The notes: generated by a model not told the origin, from the letters alone. A stretch of DNA of 64,000 nt from Mucilaginibacter terrigena (GCF_004168255.1 NZ_SEWG01000007.1:62001-126000); one strand, 5' to 3'. Numbered from the stretch's first letter, positions 9,350 to 19,818 are shown. Made by a program: numbers and translations.

Positions 9350-10528
9350 TTATTGGAATTTAACACGGATAAATCGCGGGCGGTATAAGTTGGGGTGCAC
9401 TTTCAGGTCTTTTATAAACTCAAGTGAGTTAATGTTATAGCTGATAAGCAACTCGCCGGGTTTAGATAGCGTGGGGTGCGCCTTGGCATTGTAAACCACA
9501 AAGGTTTTTTCTGTAAGGTCAGCTTTGCAATCCCATAACTTTATTACCGGACCAAACGGGCCTATCGGGCTTGCACCTATGCGCATCCCCACGGTTGTGC
9601 TCATGCCGCCGTGTTGAAAAACCAATGCATAACGGCCATCCGGTAAAGCCGACAGGCTTAATTCATTAGATACCCCCGTAGTAACTGTCGCGGCTTTATT
9701 GATATCGCCGATCCATGAGTTACCGTCCCAAAAAGTCCATTTCTTAAAATCTTCAAAATCGACCGGAAGAACGCGCGCTACCGACAGGTTTTTAGCCATA
9801 CCTGTAACGCCGTACACGTAGATATATCCATCGGGCTTTGGTGCGCCTGCACCTTTGGTATTTACGTATATGCCGGCCCCAAAAGAGCCTATTTCGTTTT
9901 TTCCATCGGTTAAATAAAGAGGCGTATCCATTTGTTTGGCATCTTTATATGGCGGCTGGTCGCCCGGCGCTAATTTAATAAGCGTGTTCCCTACTTCCCT
10001 AAAGCCAAAAGGCCCGCTGCCTACATTTCGTACACGGTAACCAAATATATAAGTGGCCTTATTGGCCTGGTTTACAAAACCATCGCCCAGCCAATAGTAA
10101 TCGCTGCTATCTGCTTTAGGGGTTGCCGGGATAAAAAGGGATTCGGCTTCACCCTTTTTATCGGTATCCCAGTAAAATTTTATTTGGGCTGCAATTGGCT
10201 TGTTGCCGTTTAGTACCGCTACCGCGTTATGGATCATTTTAAAACCGGGCGCCATAGTGTTGTCGCGGATCTCGCCTATCATGCTATCGCTGAATATGAA
10301 AAGGGTTTTAATATGTGGGCCTGATGGCTTGCTTTCTACCCCGTTTAAGGGTATAGTGTATATGCCGTCACCGCCGAACCAGCCGGTACTGCGTTTCAAT
10401 AAAGCCGACCACTCGGGCGCTTCTTCTACAGTAAATTTAAGATCGGTTAGGTTTACAGATTTAGTTTGTGCGATGCTTTGGGACAACGCGGTGCAAATGT
10501 ACAGACAAACAAGCGTAAGCCTTTTCAT
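9350..10528 (-). CDS. Secreted DUF4185/DUF5005-like beta-propeller protein
   Basis: The 392-residue protein has a signal peptide ending in SIAQ (about residue 20). Its body has repeated blade-like segments such as LFIFSDSMIGEI, YYWLGDGFV, IYVYGVTG, YALVFQHGG and ELLISYNIN. These resemble DUF4185/DUF5005 proteins, which are built as five-bladed propellers related to GH43/GH117-type folds. I recognise the style but cannot assign a reaction. It begins 25 bp after the end of lgt on the same strand and ends 81 bp before the SGNH gene. It may be a glycosidase or glycan-binding partner of the locus. A non-enzymatic lectin-like role is equally possible. Confidence 0.6.
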   Translation of the reverse strand: MKRLTLVCLYICTALSQSIAQTKSVNLTDLKFTVEEAPEWSALLKRSTGWFGGDGIYTIPLNGVESKPSGPHIKTLFIFSDSMIGEIRDNTMAPGFKMIHNAVAVLNGNKPIAAQIKFYWDTDKKGEAESLFIPATPKADSSDYYWLGDGFVNQANKATYIFGYRVRNVGSGPFGFREVGNTLIKLAPGDQPPYKDAKQMDTPLYLTDGKNEIGSFGAGIYVNTKGAGAPKPDGYIYVYGVTGMAKNLSVARVLPVDFEDFKKWTFWDGNSWIGDINKAATVTTGVSNELSLSALPDGRYALVFQHGGMSTTVGMRIGASPIGPFGPVIKLWDCKADLTEKTFVVYNAKAHPTLSKPGELLISYNINSLEFIKDLKVHPNLYRPRFIRVKFQ

Positions 10529-10553
10529 AAGGATCTAATCAATTAAATATAGT

Positions 10554-11720
10554 TTATGCAGGTTTACGGACAGGCTTAAAGCGTTTATAAGTAATGATAG
10601 CTATCCCAATAACACCACCAAGCAACATCAGGCCACCAATTAATTCTGCTTGTGTAAATGTAATACCTAAAAACCTGTAATTAAAATTTATGCGGATATG
10701 TTCTATTAAAAACCGCTCGCCGCCATTAAGGATAAGGTAAATACAAAACATTAGCCCCGGTATCTTTATTTTTTTACGGAAGGCCCACATCAACCCGAAA
10801 AACCCTATACAAAGCACCAACTCATAAAAAGATGTGGGATAAACGCCTTTTACAAGCTGGTTACAATAATTGCCATTACAGCCGGGTATAGGTACGCCTG
10901 CATTTATTGCGTTATGCGGATATTTAAAACTCCACATCCAATCGGGTACCCAGCTAAGCCAGTGGGGTTTGGCATTGTTGTTAATTATTCCCCAATCGCC
11001 ATCGCCTGCCAGTTGGCAGCCTATACGGCCAATACCGTAGGCCAGCATCATACCGGGCGAGCCGATATCTGCCAGGTGTACCTGCTTCATCCCGTGGCGA
11101 TAACCAATGTACAAATAAGTAAGAGCGCCAAATATTAACCCACCATAATATGCAAACCCGTTTGCCGAAAACAGTACCCCCACAGGGTTGTACCAAAACT
11201 GGCTTATATGGTCGGCTATATCAAAAAATTTAGCGCCAATAAACCCAAAAAAACCTACGCTGAATACGATGAGCCCCATCAATTGGTAAGGGTGCCGGGT
11301 TTGTTCAACCACTTTTGGTTTGGCTAACTGATGGCGTTTTTTATCTACATAAACCCATATTGCAAAGCCCGTTCCTGCTATTAAGCCCGCAATAAGGTTG
11401 CCATGGAGCGAAAGAATAAATCCGCGCGGGTTAACAGCAAAGCTATTGTAATTAAAAAGCGCTCCTAAAACTTTAAAACCGAAGGCAAAACCCAACAGGA
11501 AATTTACCCCCATATCTAACACAGAAGCAGGTGTCCCTAAAACAACCGTGCGTTTAAAAGCATGAATCTTGCTATTGGCTTCGTACCTTTTAAACTCCGA
11601 ACTAAATACGATATAAGCTAACAAAAACGATAAGGCCACAAAAAACCCGAAGGTTTGTATGGGGAACAAAAACCGGGCATTGAACAGGTATTCAAACAGA
11701 TCGCCGATAGTTGGAAACAT
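10554..11720 (-). CDS. lgt: Prolipoprotein diacylglyceryl transferase
   Basis: The 388-residue integral membrane enzyme moves a diacylglyceryl group from phosphatidylglycerol to the lipobox cysteine of prolipoproteins. This is the first step of lipoprotein maturation. It has about seven or more hydrophobic segments. The Lgt signature region GYGIGRIGCQLAGDGDWG lies around residues 225-245, and RFLIEHIRINF near the C terminus fits the family. The protein is longer than E. coli Lgt (about 290 residues); the extra length is in the N-terminal and middle parts, as is usual in Bacteroidota. It sits between the last SusC gene and the propeller gene, inside the glycan locus. Many proteins encoded nearby (SusD, DUF5004, DUF4961) are its kind of substrate. 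Confidence 0.92.
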   Translation of the reverse strand: MFPTIGDLFEYLFNARFLFPIQTFGFFVALSFLLAYIVFSSEFKRYEANSKIHAFKRTVVLGTPASVLDMGVNFLLGFAFGFKVLGALFNYNSFAVNPRGFILSLHGNLIAGLIAGTGFAIWVYVDKKRHQLAKPKVVEQTRHPYQLMGLIVFSVGFFGFIGAKFFDIADHISQFWYNPVGVLFSANGFAYYGGLIFGALTYLYIGYRHGMKQVHLADIGSPGMMLAYGIGRIGCQLAGDGDWGIINNNAKPHWLSWVPDWMWSFKYPHNAINAGVPIPGCNGNYCNQLVKGVYPTSFYELVLCIGFFGLMWAFRKKIKIPGLMFCIYLILNGGERFLIEHIRINFNYRFLGITFTQAELIGGLMLLGGVIGIAIITYKRFKPVRKPA

Positions 11721-11783
11721 ATTGCTAATGTATAAAATACCCGTTAAATTCTGGTTGCACAGTGCCGGGCACCGGGGGTTGGA

Positions 11784-11822
11784 AAACAGGGACCAAACAC
11801 TTTTAGATGCTGATCCCTGTTT
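11784..11822 (-). terminator. Probable terminator after the classical SusC gene
   Basis: On the minus strand AAACAGGGA pairs with TCCCTGTTT across a loop of about 20 bases, followed by a short T-containing stretch. It lies 12 bp after the SusC stop. The long loop makes it less certain than the other hairpins. Confidence 0.45.
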
Positions 11823-11834
11823 GTATAAATCAGG

Positions 11835-14800
11835 CTAAAATCCCAACTGGATACCAAGGTTTATCACACGCTGGTTAATGTAGGCATCGCCCGCGGTGTT
11901 GGTCGAGATCTCGGGGTCCTGTTGATATTTATTATAGTTATCCCAGGTAAACAAGTTATAAGCACTCATATAGACCCTGGCGTTGTTGATCTTGAAAGGC
12001 AGTAGTTTGTTGGGCAGCTGATAGCCTATATCAATGGTTTTTAAGCGGATGTAGTATGCGTTAACCAACCAGTAATCGCTGAAGTAAGAGGTTGGGCTGT
12101 TAACCGATGTTGGGTTGAAACCTAACCTTGGAAAGTTTGCTGTAGTAGCTGTTGCAGGGGTCCATCTTTCCTGGTGAATAGGCTGAAACTGGCTCTGGAA
12201 CGGCTCGATACCGGTACCCAATACCGCGAAGCTGTAGTTAAATGATCCCTGAAATAACACACTAACACTAAACCCTTTATAAACAGCCTGCAACGAAAGG
12301 CCCAGCGTAGTGTTTGGCAGGTTTGGATTACCTATAGCCCGTTTATCAAACACGTTGATCACACCATCGCCATTAAGGTCCTGGTAACGCAGGTCGCCGG
12401 GTTGTAAAGGGATACCGTTATCCGGCAAGGCAACCGGGTTACCTACATTTGAACCTTCGTGTGCATCCCTATAAGTAGTAATAGCGGCGATATCGTTAGC
12501 TGTATAATAGCCCAGGAAGTGATAACCATATTGCTGCCCTATAGAATAACCTGTTTCTGCCAGCCATGGATAAGCAGGGGCGGCTTCGTCTTTAAACAAT
12601 ATTTTGTTTTTAGCATACGAGAAAACCAGGCCGGTGTTGTACTGGAAGTCGCCGATGTTGCCATGATAGCTAATCTGCCCGTCGAAACCCTGGTTCTGGG
12701 TTTTACCAATATTAACAGCAGGCAGGTCGACACCCAATATTAAAGGTACACTGCCGGGTTTAATCAGCTGTTTATCCCGTACATCGTGAAAATAATCAAA
12801 CGTTACCGATATCTTATCGTTAAACAAGTTCATATCCAATCCGATATCTAACTTGCGCGCGCGTTCCCAAACCACAAAAGGGTTGCCCAGCGCACCTTCG
12901 TAAATGGTAACATACTCCTGCTGCGACTGGCCGAAATTGTAGCCTCCGCCATTGTTATAAACCTGGTTATATACATAACGGTTACCGGGGGCAGCATCAG
13001 AACCCACCAAGCCGTAACTGGCCCTCAATTTAAACAGGCTGAATATAGGCAACGCCTTTGAAAAGAAATCTTCTTTTGCCAGGTTGTAGCCCACACTCAC
13101 TGCCGGGAACACCCCAAAACGATGGTCGGCTGCAAAACGGTCGGTACCGTTATAAGCTACGTTAAAGTCTATCAGGTATTTTTGCTTATAATCGTACCCC
13201 ACTTTACCGGATACCCCCCTGAATTTTTGCGGCACTCCAACCAGGTCTGCCGACAGCAGGTTGGCCGCATACAAGGTATTTGCTGTTTGATTGAACAGTA
13301 CCATGCCCGAAAAATGATGAGCGGCACTGAAGGTGCGGTCGTAGTTAAGAAATACCTGTAAGTTGTAATTATTGGTGTTGATATCGGTATTACCCGTTAA
13401 CCCGTAGTTTTGATAAACATAAGTTGCACCAGGGCGAAGCGAATACTGACCTGTTACAGCATCGTAGTGATACGCCGGGATACCTTCGTTAAATATCTGT
13501 TTGGTGTATTGCTCTGTGCTTGAGTAAGCAATGCGGCCTGTTAACGATAGCCCGTTGGTTAGTGCATCCAGTTTTTGGGTGGCCCCAAACAGGAAGTTAA
13601 AATCAGTTCGGCGCGAGTGCTGGTAACCACCCGTGGCCAGCCTTGCATTCAGCGTAGGCAGGTGATCGGGGTTAAACGATGAATAAGCATAGCTATATGA
13701 ACCGTTGGGGTTTAAATAGGGTGCTGTGAATGGGGTTTCTTTGGTGAAATTGTACACTTCGCCAACCGCGTTTTGATTATACGGTTGGTTAAGGTCAGAA
13801 AAACGCGTGGTGACATCTAAACGCAGGTCGAGTGTTTTATTCACCTTCAGATCGAGGTTAGACCGAAAGTTATACCTGCGGAAGTAGTAGTTGGTGTTCA
13901 CTAAACTTTGCGGGTCGGCAAAATCACGTACCAGGCCATTTTGATTTAACGCACCGCCTGATATAAAATATTTTAAAGCGTTAGACCCGCCCGAGATATC
14001 TAAATTAGCATTTGCCTGGTAGCTTTGCTTTTTAAAGATCTTATCGTACCAGTTCACATTAGGATGGCCGTATGGGTCATCATTATTTTTAAAATGATCG
14101 AGATCTGACTGACTGAAGGATTGCTGAAGGCCATCATTCACCTGTGCCTCGTTTATCAGCAAAGCAGCGTTATACGAATCCAGAAATTGTGGTGTTTTGG
14201 TTGGCTGCTGCATACCCGCCTCTACCCTTACATTAACTTTTGGGGTACCGGCTTTACCACGCCTGGTAGTTACTACAAGTACGCCATTGGCACCCTTAAT
14301 ACCATAAACAGCGGTGGTAGATGCATCTTTAAGGATCGAAATGCTTTCAATTTCGTTTACGTTTATTTGCTGTAACTGGTCATAACTGTATTCAATATCA
14401 TCTACAATTATCAGCGGCTGGTTGCCTGCCGGGTTTAACGAACTTACCCCGCGAATGTAAAAGTCTGATGCATCCTTACCCGGCTGGCCCGATCCCTGTT
14501 GCGAAAAGAACCCCGGTAATTTACCGGTAAGCGCGTTTTGCACGTTTGCTGTTGGTACAGTACGGATATCGCTTGCCGAGATAGAGCTAACCGCCCCGGT
14601 GTTGGTGATACGTTTACGTGTACCATATGCAACTACCGATACCTCGTCCAAACCGTTGGTACTTGTTTGCATGATAATATCAAGCGCTTTGTCGCTTACT
14701 CTCACTTCCTGGTTTACGTATCCTATAAACCGTAATATAATCGTGTTCGACTGGCCTTTTAAGGTAAGTGTAAATTTACCATTCACGTCAGATATCGTGC

Positions 14801-14951
14801 CGTTGGTAAGTATGCCTTTTTCTACAACAGATACCCCCGGCAAAACCCCCGCTATATCGCGCACCTTACCGCTTACAGTTGTATTTTGCGCATACAAAGC
14901 CATCGGTAGTAACGTAATTATTATTTGAAAGAAAAGTATTATTTTTCTCAT
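11835..14951 (-). CDS. SusC/RagA-type TonB-dependent outer-membrane porin (classical)
   Basis: The 1038-residue protein has a signal peptide ending LYAQ. A carboxypeptidase-regulatory-like domain follows (about 24-100: TVSGKVRDIAGVLPGVSVVEKG). The plug is at about 110-230 (RGVSSLNPAGNQPLIIVDDI, IESISILKDASTTAVYG, GANGVLVVTTRRG). The rest is a 22-strand-type barrel ending in an aromatic residue (GIQLGF). SusC proteins import glycan fragments through the outer membrane, using TonB energy and a SusD lid. It lies downstream of the SusD gene at 14990 (38 bp gap) and has no SusD after it, so it is formally unpaired in gene order. It may pair with the SusD at 14990 or with the frameshifted SusD at 21389-23139. 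Confidence 0.95.
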   Translation of the reverse strand: MRKIILFFQIIITLLPMALYAQNTTVSGKVRDIAGVLPGVSVVEKGILTNGTISDVNGKFTLTLKGQSNTIILRFIGYVNQEVRVSDKALDIIMQTSTNGLDEVSVVAYGTRKRITNTGAVSSISASDIRTVPTANVQNALTGKLPGFFSQQGSGQPGKDASDFYIRGVSSLNPAGNQPLIIVDDIEYSYDQLQQINVNEIESISILKDASTTAVYGIKGANGVLVVTTRRGKAGTPKVNVRVEAGMQQPTKTPQFLDSYNAALLINEAQVNDGLQQSFSQSDLDHFKNNDDPYGHPNVNWYDKIFKKQSYQANANLDISGGSNALKYFISGGALNQNGLVRDFADPQSLVNTNYYFRRYNFRSNLDLKVNKTLDLRLDVTTRFSDLNQPYNQNAVGEVYNFTKETPFTAPYLNPNGSYSYAYSSFNPDHLPTLNARLATGGYQHSRRTDFNFLFGATQKLDALTNGLSLTGRIAYSSTEQYTKQIFNEGIPAYHYDAVTGQYSLRPGATYVYQNYGLTGNTDINTNNYNLQVFLNYDRTFSAAHHFSGMVLFNQTANTLYAANLLSADLVGVPQKFRGVSGKVGYDYKQKYLIDFNVAYNGTDRFAADHRFGVFPAVSVGYNLAKEDFFSKALPIFSLFKLRASYGLVGSDAAPGNRYVYNQVYNNGGGYNFGQSQQEYVTIYEGALGNPFVVWERARKLDIGLDMNLFNDKISVTFDYFHDVRDKQLIKPGSVPLILGVDLPAVNIGKTQNQGFDGQISYHGNIGDFQYNTGLVFSYAKNKILFKDEAAPAYPWLAETGYSIGQQYGYHFLGYYTANDIAAITTYRDAHEGSNVGNPVALPDNGIPLQPGDLRYQDLNGDGVINVFDKRAIGNPNLPNTTLGLSLQAVYKGFSVSVLFQGSFNYSFAVLGTGIEPFQSQFQPIHQERWTPATATTANFPRLGFNPTSVNSPTSYFSDYWLVNAYYIRLKTIDIGYQLPNKLLPFKINNARVYMSAYNLFTWDNYNKYQQDPEISTNTAGDAYINQRVINLGIQLGF

Positions 14952-14989
14952 AGCTGCTTAATTAATTAGTTTAATTGATCTTCTGGTAA

Positions 14990-16696
14990 TTACCATCCGG
15001 GGTTTTGTTTCATATTAGGGTTCTTTTGTACCTCATCGTACGGTATTGGGTATAAATACATTTTTGGTGCATCAAACCTGGTGGTTAATACGTTGGTGGG
15101 GTTGTAGCTTATTGCAGATCCTACTTTTGTGATAACCATACCTGTACGCGGCTGGTTCATGGTGGTTTCGGCCAGTTTCCACCGGCGGAGGTCCCAAAAG
15201 CGGCTTTCTTCAAATGCCAGCTCTACACGGCGCTCGGTATGTATCACAATACGCATTTCATCCTTTGTCATTCCGGCTTTTAAGCCATATTGGTTACCTG
15301 CGCCAGCTTCGATACCTGCGCGTTTACGAATGCTTATTAAAGCGTTGTATACATCAGTAGTTGGCCCTTCAGATTCGTTCAGCGCTTCGGCATAACCCAA
15401 AACAAGGTCGGCATAACGCATGATCAGCCAATCGGTACTATGCGAGCTGTAAGCATTGGCATCTTCAAAATTGCCCATAAACTTGCGCATGTAATAGCTT
15501 GTTTTTGTTTGCTGCAGCGTACCGTTTGGTTTGCTTTGGCCGCCTTCAAAAGTTTGTATTTCGCTGTTTAACCATTGTGCACCATTATAAATAATGGTGT
15601 AGGTAAGCCTTGGGTCGCGTTTAACATAGGGTTTTTCGTTATCGTAGCCTGATGCGGGGTCAGTAATTGGCAGCCCGTTTGCCATCGGGAATGCATCAAC
15701 TAATTCCTGCGTTGGGCTTGTTTGGCCTTTACCTGTTGCAGCCGTAAAACCTACCGGCCCGTTGTTGGTTTCTACGTTATTGTTGTCGCCACCCTGGCGC
15801 ATAAATAAAATCTCGGGGTTGTTCTGCGTTAAAAACACATCCTTAAAATTTGGCAGCAGCGAATAGGTGTTCAGATCCATTACAGCTTTTGCAGCAGTAG
15901 CGGCGGCAGCCCACCTGGAAGCATCAAAGCTGGTATAACCTGTTAAATTATTGGTTGCTGCTATATTGCCGCCGTTAAACAGCGGGCTTGCAGCATACAG
16001 TAATACCCTCGCCTTTAAAGCCATTGCCGAGCCTTTTGTAGGGCGGTGGCTATCTGCATCCGGGTCGCTTATCGGGTATACCAATAGCGAGTCTTTTATG
16101 GCATCGCACTCGCTTACTATGTATTTTACGCAATCGTCAAAAGAGTTGCGTGGTAAGGCTATATCGTCAGATATGGTGTAAACCCGGTTGCCCATTAACG
16201 GTACGCCGCCATAGCGTTTTATCAATTCAAAATAAAACATCGCACGTAAAAAACGGGCTTCGCTTTTCCATACATATTTCATGGAATAGCCATTGTATTT
16301 AGCCAGTACCGGCACCACATCTATATTATTTATAAACTCGTTTGCCTGGCGGATGCCTGCGTAATAAGTGCCAAATAAATTCTCATCGCCGGGTAGCGTA
16401 TACGAGTTGTATGCCGCTGTAGACAGTATGGTAACAACGTTTGATGGGCTGGATGCTGAAGATATGGCATCGTCGCTTGCCGCGTCGAGGTAATCGCCGC
16501 CAACACGGTTGTGGCCGTTCCTTAATACAGAATATACACCATACAAATATTTTTGCGCATTAACTCCGGCCGAGTCCCTTGGATCAAAAATTTTATCAAG
16601 TGGGACTTTATCTACAGGTATCTGCTCGTATTTTTTGCAACCTGAAATTGCCAGTATCACTGCTATGGCTGCTATAATTATTTTGTAATTTTTCAT
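14990..16696 (-). CDS. SusD/RagB-family glycan-binding lipoprotein
   Basis: The 568-residue lipoprotein has a signal with lipobox LAISGC (Cys about residue 20). The TPR-containing SusD fold follows (WKSEARFLRAMFYFELIKRYGG, SAMALKARVLLYAASPLFNGG). The conserved C-terminal block is ERRVELAFEESRFWDLRRWK, and it ends in NPNMKQNPGW. SusD proteins form the surface lid of the SusC channel and bind the oligosaccharide. It starts 26 bp after the SusC gene at 16723-19818 and is followed by a second SusC, giving the order SusC-SusD-SusC. It is full length and intact, in contrast to its frameshifted relative at 21389-23139. Confidence 0.95.
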   Translation of the reverse strand: MKNYKIIIAAIAVILAISGCKKYEQIPVDKVPLDKIFDPRDSAGVNAQKYLYGVYSVLRNGHNRVGGDYLDAASDDAISSASSPSNVVTILSTAAYNSYTLPGDENLFGTYYAGIRQANEFINNIDVVPVLAKYNGYSMKYVWKSEARFLRAMFYFELIKRYGGVPLMGNRVYTISDDIALPRNSFDDCVKYIVSECDAIKDSLLVYPISDPDADSHRPTKGSAMALKARVLLYAASPLFNGGNIAATNNLTGYTSFDASRWAAAATAAKAVMDLNTYSLLPNFKDVFLTQNNPEILFMRQGGDNNNVETNNGPVGFTAATGKGQTSPTQELVDAFPMANGLPITDPASGYDNEKPYVKRDPRLTYTIIYNGAQWLNSEIQTFEGGQSKPNGTLQQTKTSYYMRKFMGNFEDANAYSSHSTDWLIMRYADLVLGYAEALNESEGPTTDVYNALISIRKRAGIEAGAGNQYGLKAGMTKDEMRIVIHTERRVELAFEESRFWDLRRWKLAETTMNQPRTGMVITKVGSAISYNPTNVLTTRFDAPKMYLYPIPYDEVQKNPNMKQNPGW

Positions 16697-16722
16697 GCTC
16701 GTATTTTTATAATGGCCAAAGT

Positions 16723-19700
16723 TTAAAGCTTAACGGTAACACCAACGTTTACTACCCTTTGTATGGGGTAAGCCCCATTGCTTACCTCGGGGTCTATCCC
16801 TTTGTAACCATAAAAGGTTACCAGGTTTTCGCCGTTTGCAAATACCCTTACTCCCGATAATCTTAATGTTCTTATCCACTGGTAAGGCAGGTTATATCCT
16901 ACCTCGGCATTTTTCAGCCTGATGTAATCGCCGGAGCGTAAGTAAAGTGTAGAGTTGGCTGTATTATTGGCATTGCCCAGCGATAAGCGCGGAAGCGTAG
17001 CCGTGGCCGCTGTTTCGGGCGTCCACCTGCCGGTTAGGCCGTCATAGCCCTGGCCTGCGTAGGTAAGGCCCAAAAAGCCGATGCCTGCAAAGCTGTTACT
17101 CATGGCGTTATTGAACATAAACTCCCTGTTTTTTAACCCCTGGATGATCATGCTGAAGCTGAAGCCCTTGTAATTAAAGCCCAGCGATGTGCCGTAGTAT
17201 AGTAGCGGTTTTTCGTTTCCGAGAGAGGAAATATCAAATTGGTTGATCACGCCATCGTTGTTCAAATCTTTGTACTTTACATCGCCCGCTTTAGCAGTAT
17301 AACCTGTTATAGTCGGGCTGCTTGCCGCCTCTTCTGCGTCTTTAAAGAAACCTAATGCGGTATAGCCGTAAACAGCGCCGGTTGACCTGCCCGTGCGGCG
17401 CAGCCACGGATATGGCGACGGCGTTTCATCGCTGTAAATGCTTTTAGATGATTGCAGCGATGCATTACCTGATATAAAGTAATTAAAATCGCCAACGTTG
17501 TTTTGGTATGTTACCGTAAGCTCTTCGCCCTGGTTAAGTACTATACCAATATTTTCGACAGAGTACGGTGCACCTAACAATAAGCTGTTACGGCCACGTA
17601 CCTGTAACAGATCTTTATACCTGTCGTGATAATAATCAAAGGTTAATTTAAGATGATTGTTAAACAGGCCTATATCTGCTCCTACATCAATCTTATCGGC
17701 TTTTTCCCAACTAATGAATGGGTTGGCTAACTGGTCGGCGTAAACGCCTTGGACATCGCCGCGCACAACACCTGTGCTGTATTGATACCCGTTTGGCGAG
17801 CTGTAAGTTTGAACAAAGTTATAGTAGCCTACGTTATCTACGTTGGCGTTACCGGTACGGCCGTAAGTAGCGCGCCACTTCCATGATGAGATCCAGCTAA
17901 AATTATCTTTAACAAAATCTTCTTTACCCATTTGCCAGCCTATACCGCCCGCGTAAAACAAACCAAATTGCTTGCCCGGCGGGTACCTGTTGTAGCCGCT
18001 GCGGTTTACCGCGCCTTCTATAAAGTATTTTCCATCATAATTATACCCGGCTTTAAAAGCCTCGTTTGTGGTTACGCTTGTTAAATCGAAGTTGAGGTTT
18101 ACCGAACGGGTATCGTATAACACCATACCTGTAACATTATGCTTGCCAAATTGCCTGTCGTAATTAACGGATAGCTGCGCGAACGAATAGCGGGCGTTTG
18201 ATATGCTGGTAAAATTATTTATCTGCGCTATGGGCGAGCCGACACTGGCATAACTGCTATCGGGCTTTAATAAAAACGAGTTGTTTTGTAACGATCTGTT
18301 AAGCAACCCCTGCGATGACAGCGCCATATTACCTTTAGCCTTACCCGAAAGGCCCGGTGTAATACTGCTCATATCATAGGTTAGATCTAAGTTGGCCAAT
18401 ACATCGTTACTGCTTGTGCGCTGGTAACCAGAAAATTGTGTTTGCGATAAAAGGTTGTTGGTAAATGTTGTTGTACCACCAAAAGAGCCATCGAGGTTTG
18501 TGGCGGGATAAGCATTGTTTGGTGTCGAATATATGCCGCTAAGGATATTTCCGTATCCCGCGCCAGGTTGAGTACCCGACTGGATACGCCCAAACAATTG
18601 CAGATCTACAATGAATTTTTTGGTAACATTAACCGTTACGTTTGAATTGATAATGTACCGGTTAAGGTTGTTATTGGTATTGTATGGCACCGATGATGCT
18701 GTTTTAAACATCCCATCCTGGTTAAGGTAATTTAACGATACGTTATACCGGGCTATTTCCGAGCCGCCGCTCACATTTAGTTTATAACTGGCCATGGGCG
18801 AATTTTTACGCAATAAGGTATTGTACCAGTTAACATCCGGGTGGCGCGATGGGTCGGAATGATCGCGGTAGGCATTAAAATCCGCGGCGCTGTAAATGGG
18901 CAGCTTACCATCATTTTGTAAAGCCTCGTTATACAGGTAAGCGTATTGATAGGCCGGCAAAGGCGATGGCAACCCAAGCGGCGATTGCAAGCCTGTTTGC
19001 GCGGTAAACGAAATGCGGGGTGTACCTGCCAGCGCACGCTTGGTGGTAATTAATAAAACACCCCTGGAGCTGTTTACACCTAATAAAATATTTGAAAGCC
19101 CATCCTTTAACACCGATACCGATTCAATACTCTCCGGATCAAGCGATGCTATTTCGCGCTGTACACCATCTATAATGGTAATTGGCACCTGTCCGCGCAG
19201 CGATAATCCAAATTCGGTATTATCATTGGGCGAATAGTTGTTGTGCGCTACAACATTCCCTATAAAATCGGCGTGGGTTTGCGCGGTAGTTTGCGGTGTT
19301 GCAAAACCACTGTACTGAAATGTATTTAAGCCTGCAAGCTGCCCCGGCAGGGCGTAGGTATATAGTGTTGCGGGCGTAGTAGTAAGCTGGTTAGTATAAA
19401 CGGTTGATATAGCGCCCAGGTTTTTGCTTACATCGGCAGTACCGTATAGCACATCAATTTTAGATGGCGCTTTAATGTAGGTATCAATAAGCCTAACCGT
19501 TATTTCCTGGTTACCTTTTACTTTTACCTGTTGCACATTATAATTTGGATACTTAAACACCAGTATTGTGTTGATAGCGGCGTTGATTTCAAAACGGCCG
19601 TACATATCGGTACTGGCAGTATCTGATGTCCCCTTAACCGCCACCTTTACACCTTTTAAAGGCTTGGCATATTCATCAAGTACGACACCACCGGCCATGC

Positions 19701-19818
19701 CGGGGCGGGCATTAATTTTCGCGGTGGTATCCTGCTGCATGGCGTGGCTGCTTGTGCCCACAGCCAGCATCAGTATCACCAAAGCCGTAAAATATTTATT
19801 TAAGTAGCATTTAGCCAT
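16723..19818 (-). CDS. SusC/RagA-type TonB-dependent outer-membrane porin (divergent plug)
   Basis: The 1031-residue protein has an N-terminal signal of about 27 residues (ALVILMLAVGTSSHA core). A carboxypeptidase-regulatory-like domain lies at about 40-110 (GGVVLDEYAKPLKGVKVAVKG). The plug contains LRGQVPITIIDGVQREI, IESVSVLKDGLSNILLG and SSRGVLLITTKRA, and a beta-barrel follows. The plug wording (IDGVQRE..LDPESIESV) differs from the classical SusC at 11835-14951, so the two porins belong to different subfamilies and probably take different substrates or SusD partners. It is preceded by an operator at 19849-19864, 31 bp before its start. It is followed at 26 bp by SusD, so it is probably the first gene of a SusC-SusD-SusC transcript. 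Confidence 0.95.
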   Translation of the reverse strand: MAKCYLNKYFTALVILMLAVGTSSHAMQQDTTAKINARPGMAGGVVLDEYAKPLKGVKVAVKGTSDTASTDMYGRFEINAAINTILVFKYPNYNVQQVKVKGNQEITVRLIDTYIKAPSKIDVLYGTADVSKNLGAISTVYTNQLTTTPATLYTYALPGQLAGLNTFQYSGFATPQTTAQTHADFIGNVVAHNNYSPNDNTEFGLSLRGQVPITIIDGVQREIASLDPESIESVSVLKDGLSNILLGVNSSRGVLLITTKRALAGTPRISFTAQTGLQSPLGLPSPLPAYQYAYLYNEALQNDGKLPIYSAADFNAYRDHSDPSRHPDVNWYNTLLRKNSPMASYKLNVSGGSEIARYNVSLNYLNQDGMFKTASSVPYNTNNNLNRYIINSNVTVNVTKKFIVDLQLFGRIQSGTQPGAGYGNILSGIYSTPNNAYPATNLDGSFGGTTTFTNNLLSQTQFSGYQRTSSNDVLANLDLTYDMSSITPGLSGKAKGNMALSSQGLLNRSLQNNSFLLKPDSSYASVGSPIAQINNFTSISNARYSFAQLSVNYDRQFGKHNVTGMVLYDTRSVNLNFDLTSVTTNEAFKAGYNYDGKYFIEGAVNRSGYNRYPPGKQFGLFYAGGIGWQMGKEDFVKDNFSWISSWKWRATYGRTGNANVDNVGYYNFVQTYSSPNGYQYSTGVVRGDVQGVYADQLANPFISWEKADKIDVGADIGLFNNHLKLTFDYYHDRYKDLLQVRGRNSLLLGAPYSVENIGIVLNQGEELTVTYQNNVGDFNYFISGNASLQSSKSIYSDETPSPYPWLRRTGRSTGAVYGYTALGFFKDAEEAASSPTITGYTAKAGDVKYKDLNNDGVINQFDISSLGNEKPLLYYGTSLGFNYKGFSFSMIIQGLKNREFMFNNAMSNSFAGIGFLGLTYAGQGYDGLTGRWTPETAATATLPRLSLGNANNTANSTLYLRSGDYIRLKNAEVGYNLPYQWIRTLRLSGVRVFANGENLVTFYGYKGIDPEVSNGAYPIQRVVNVGVTVKL

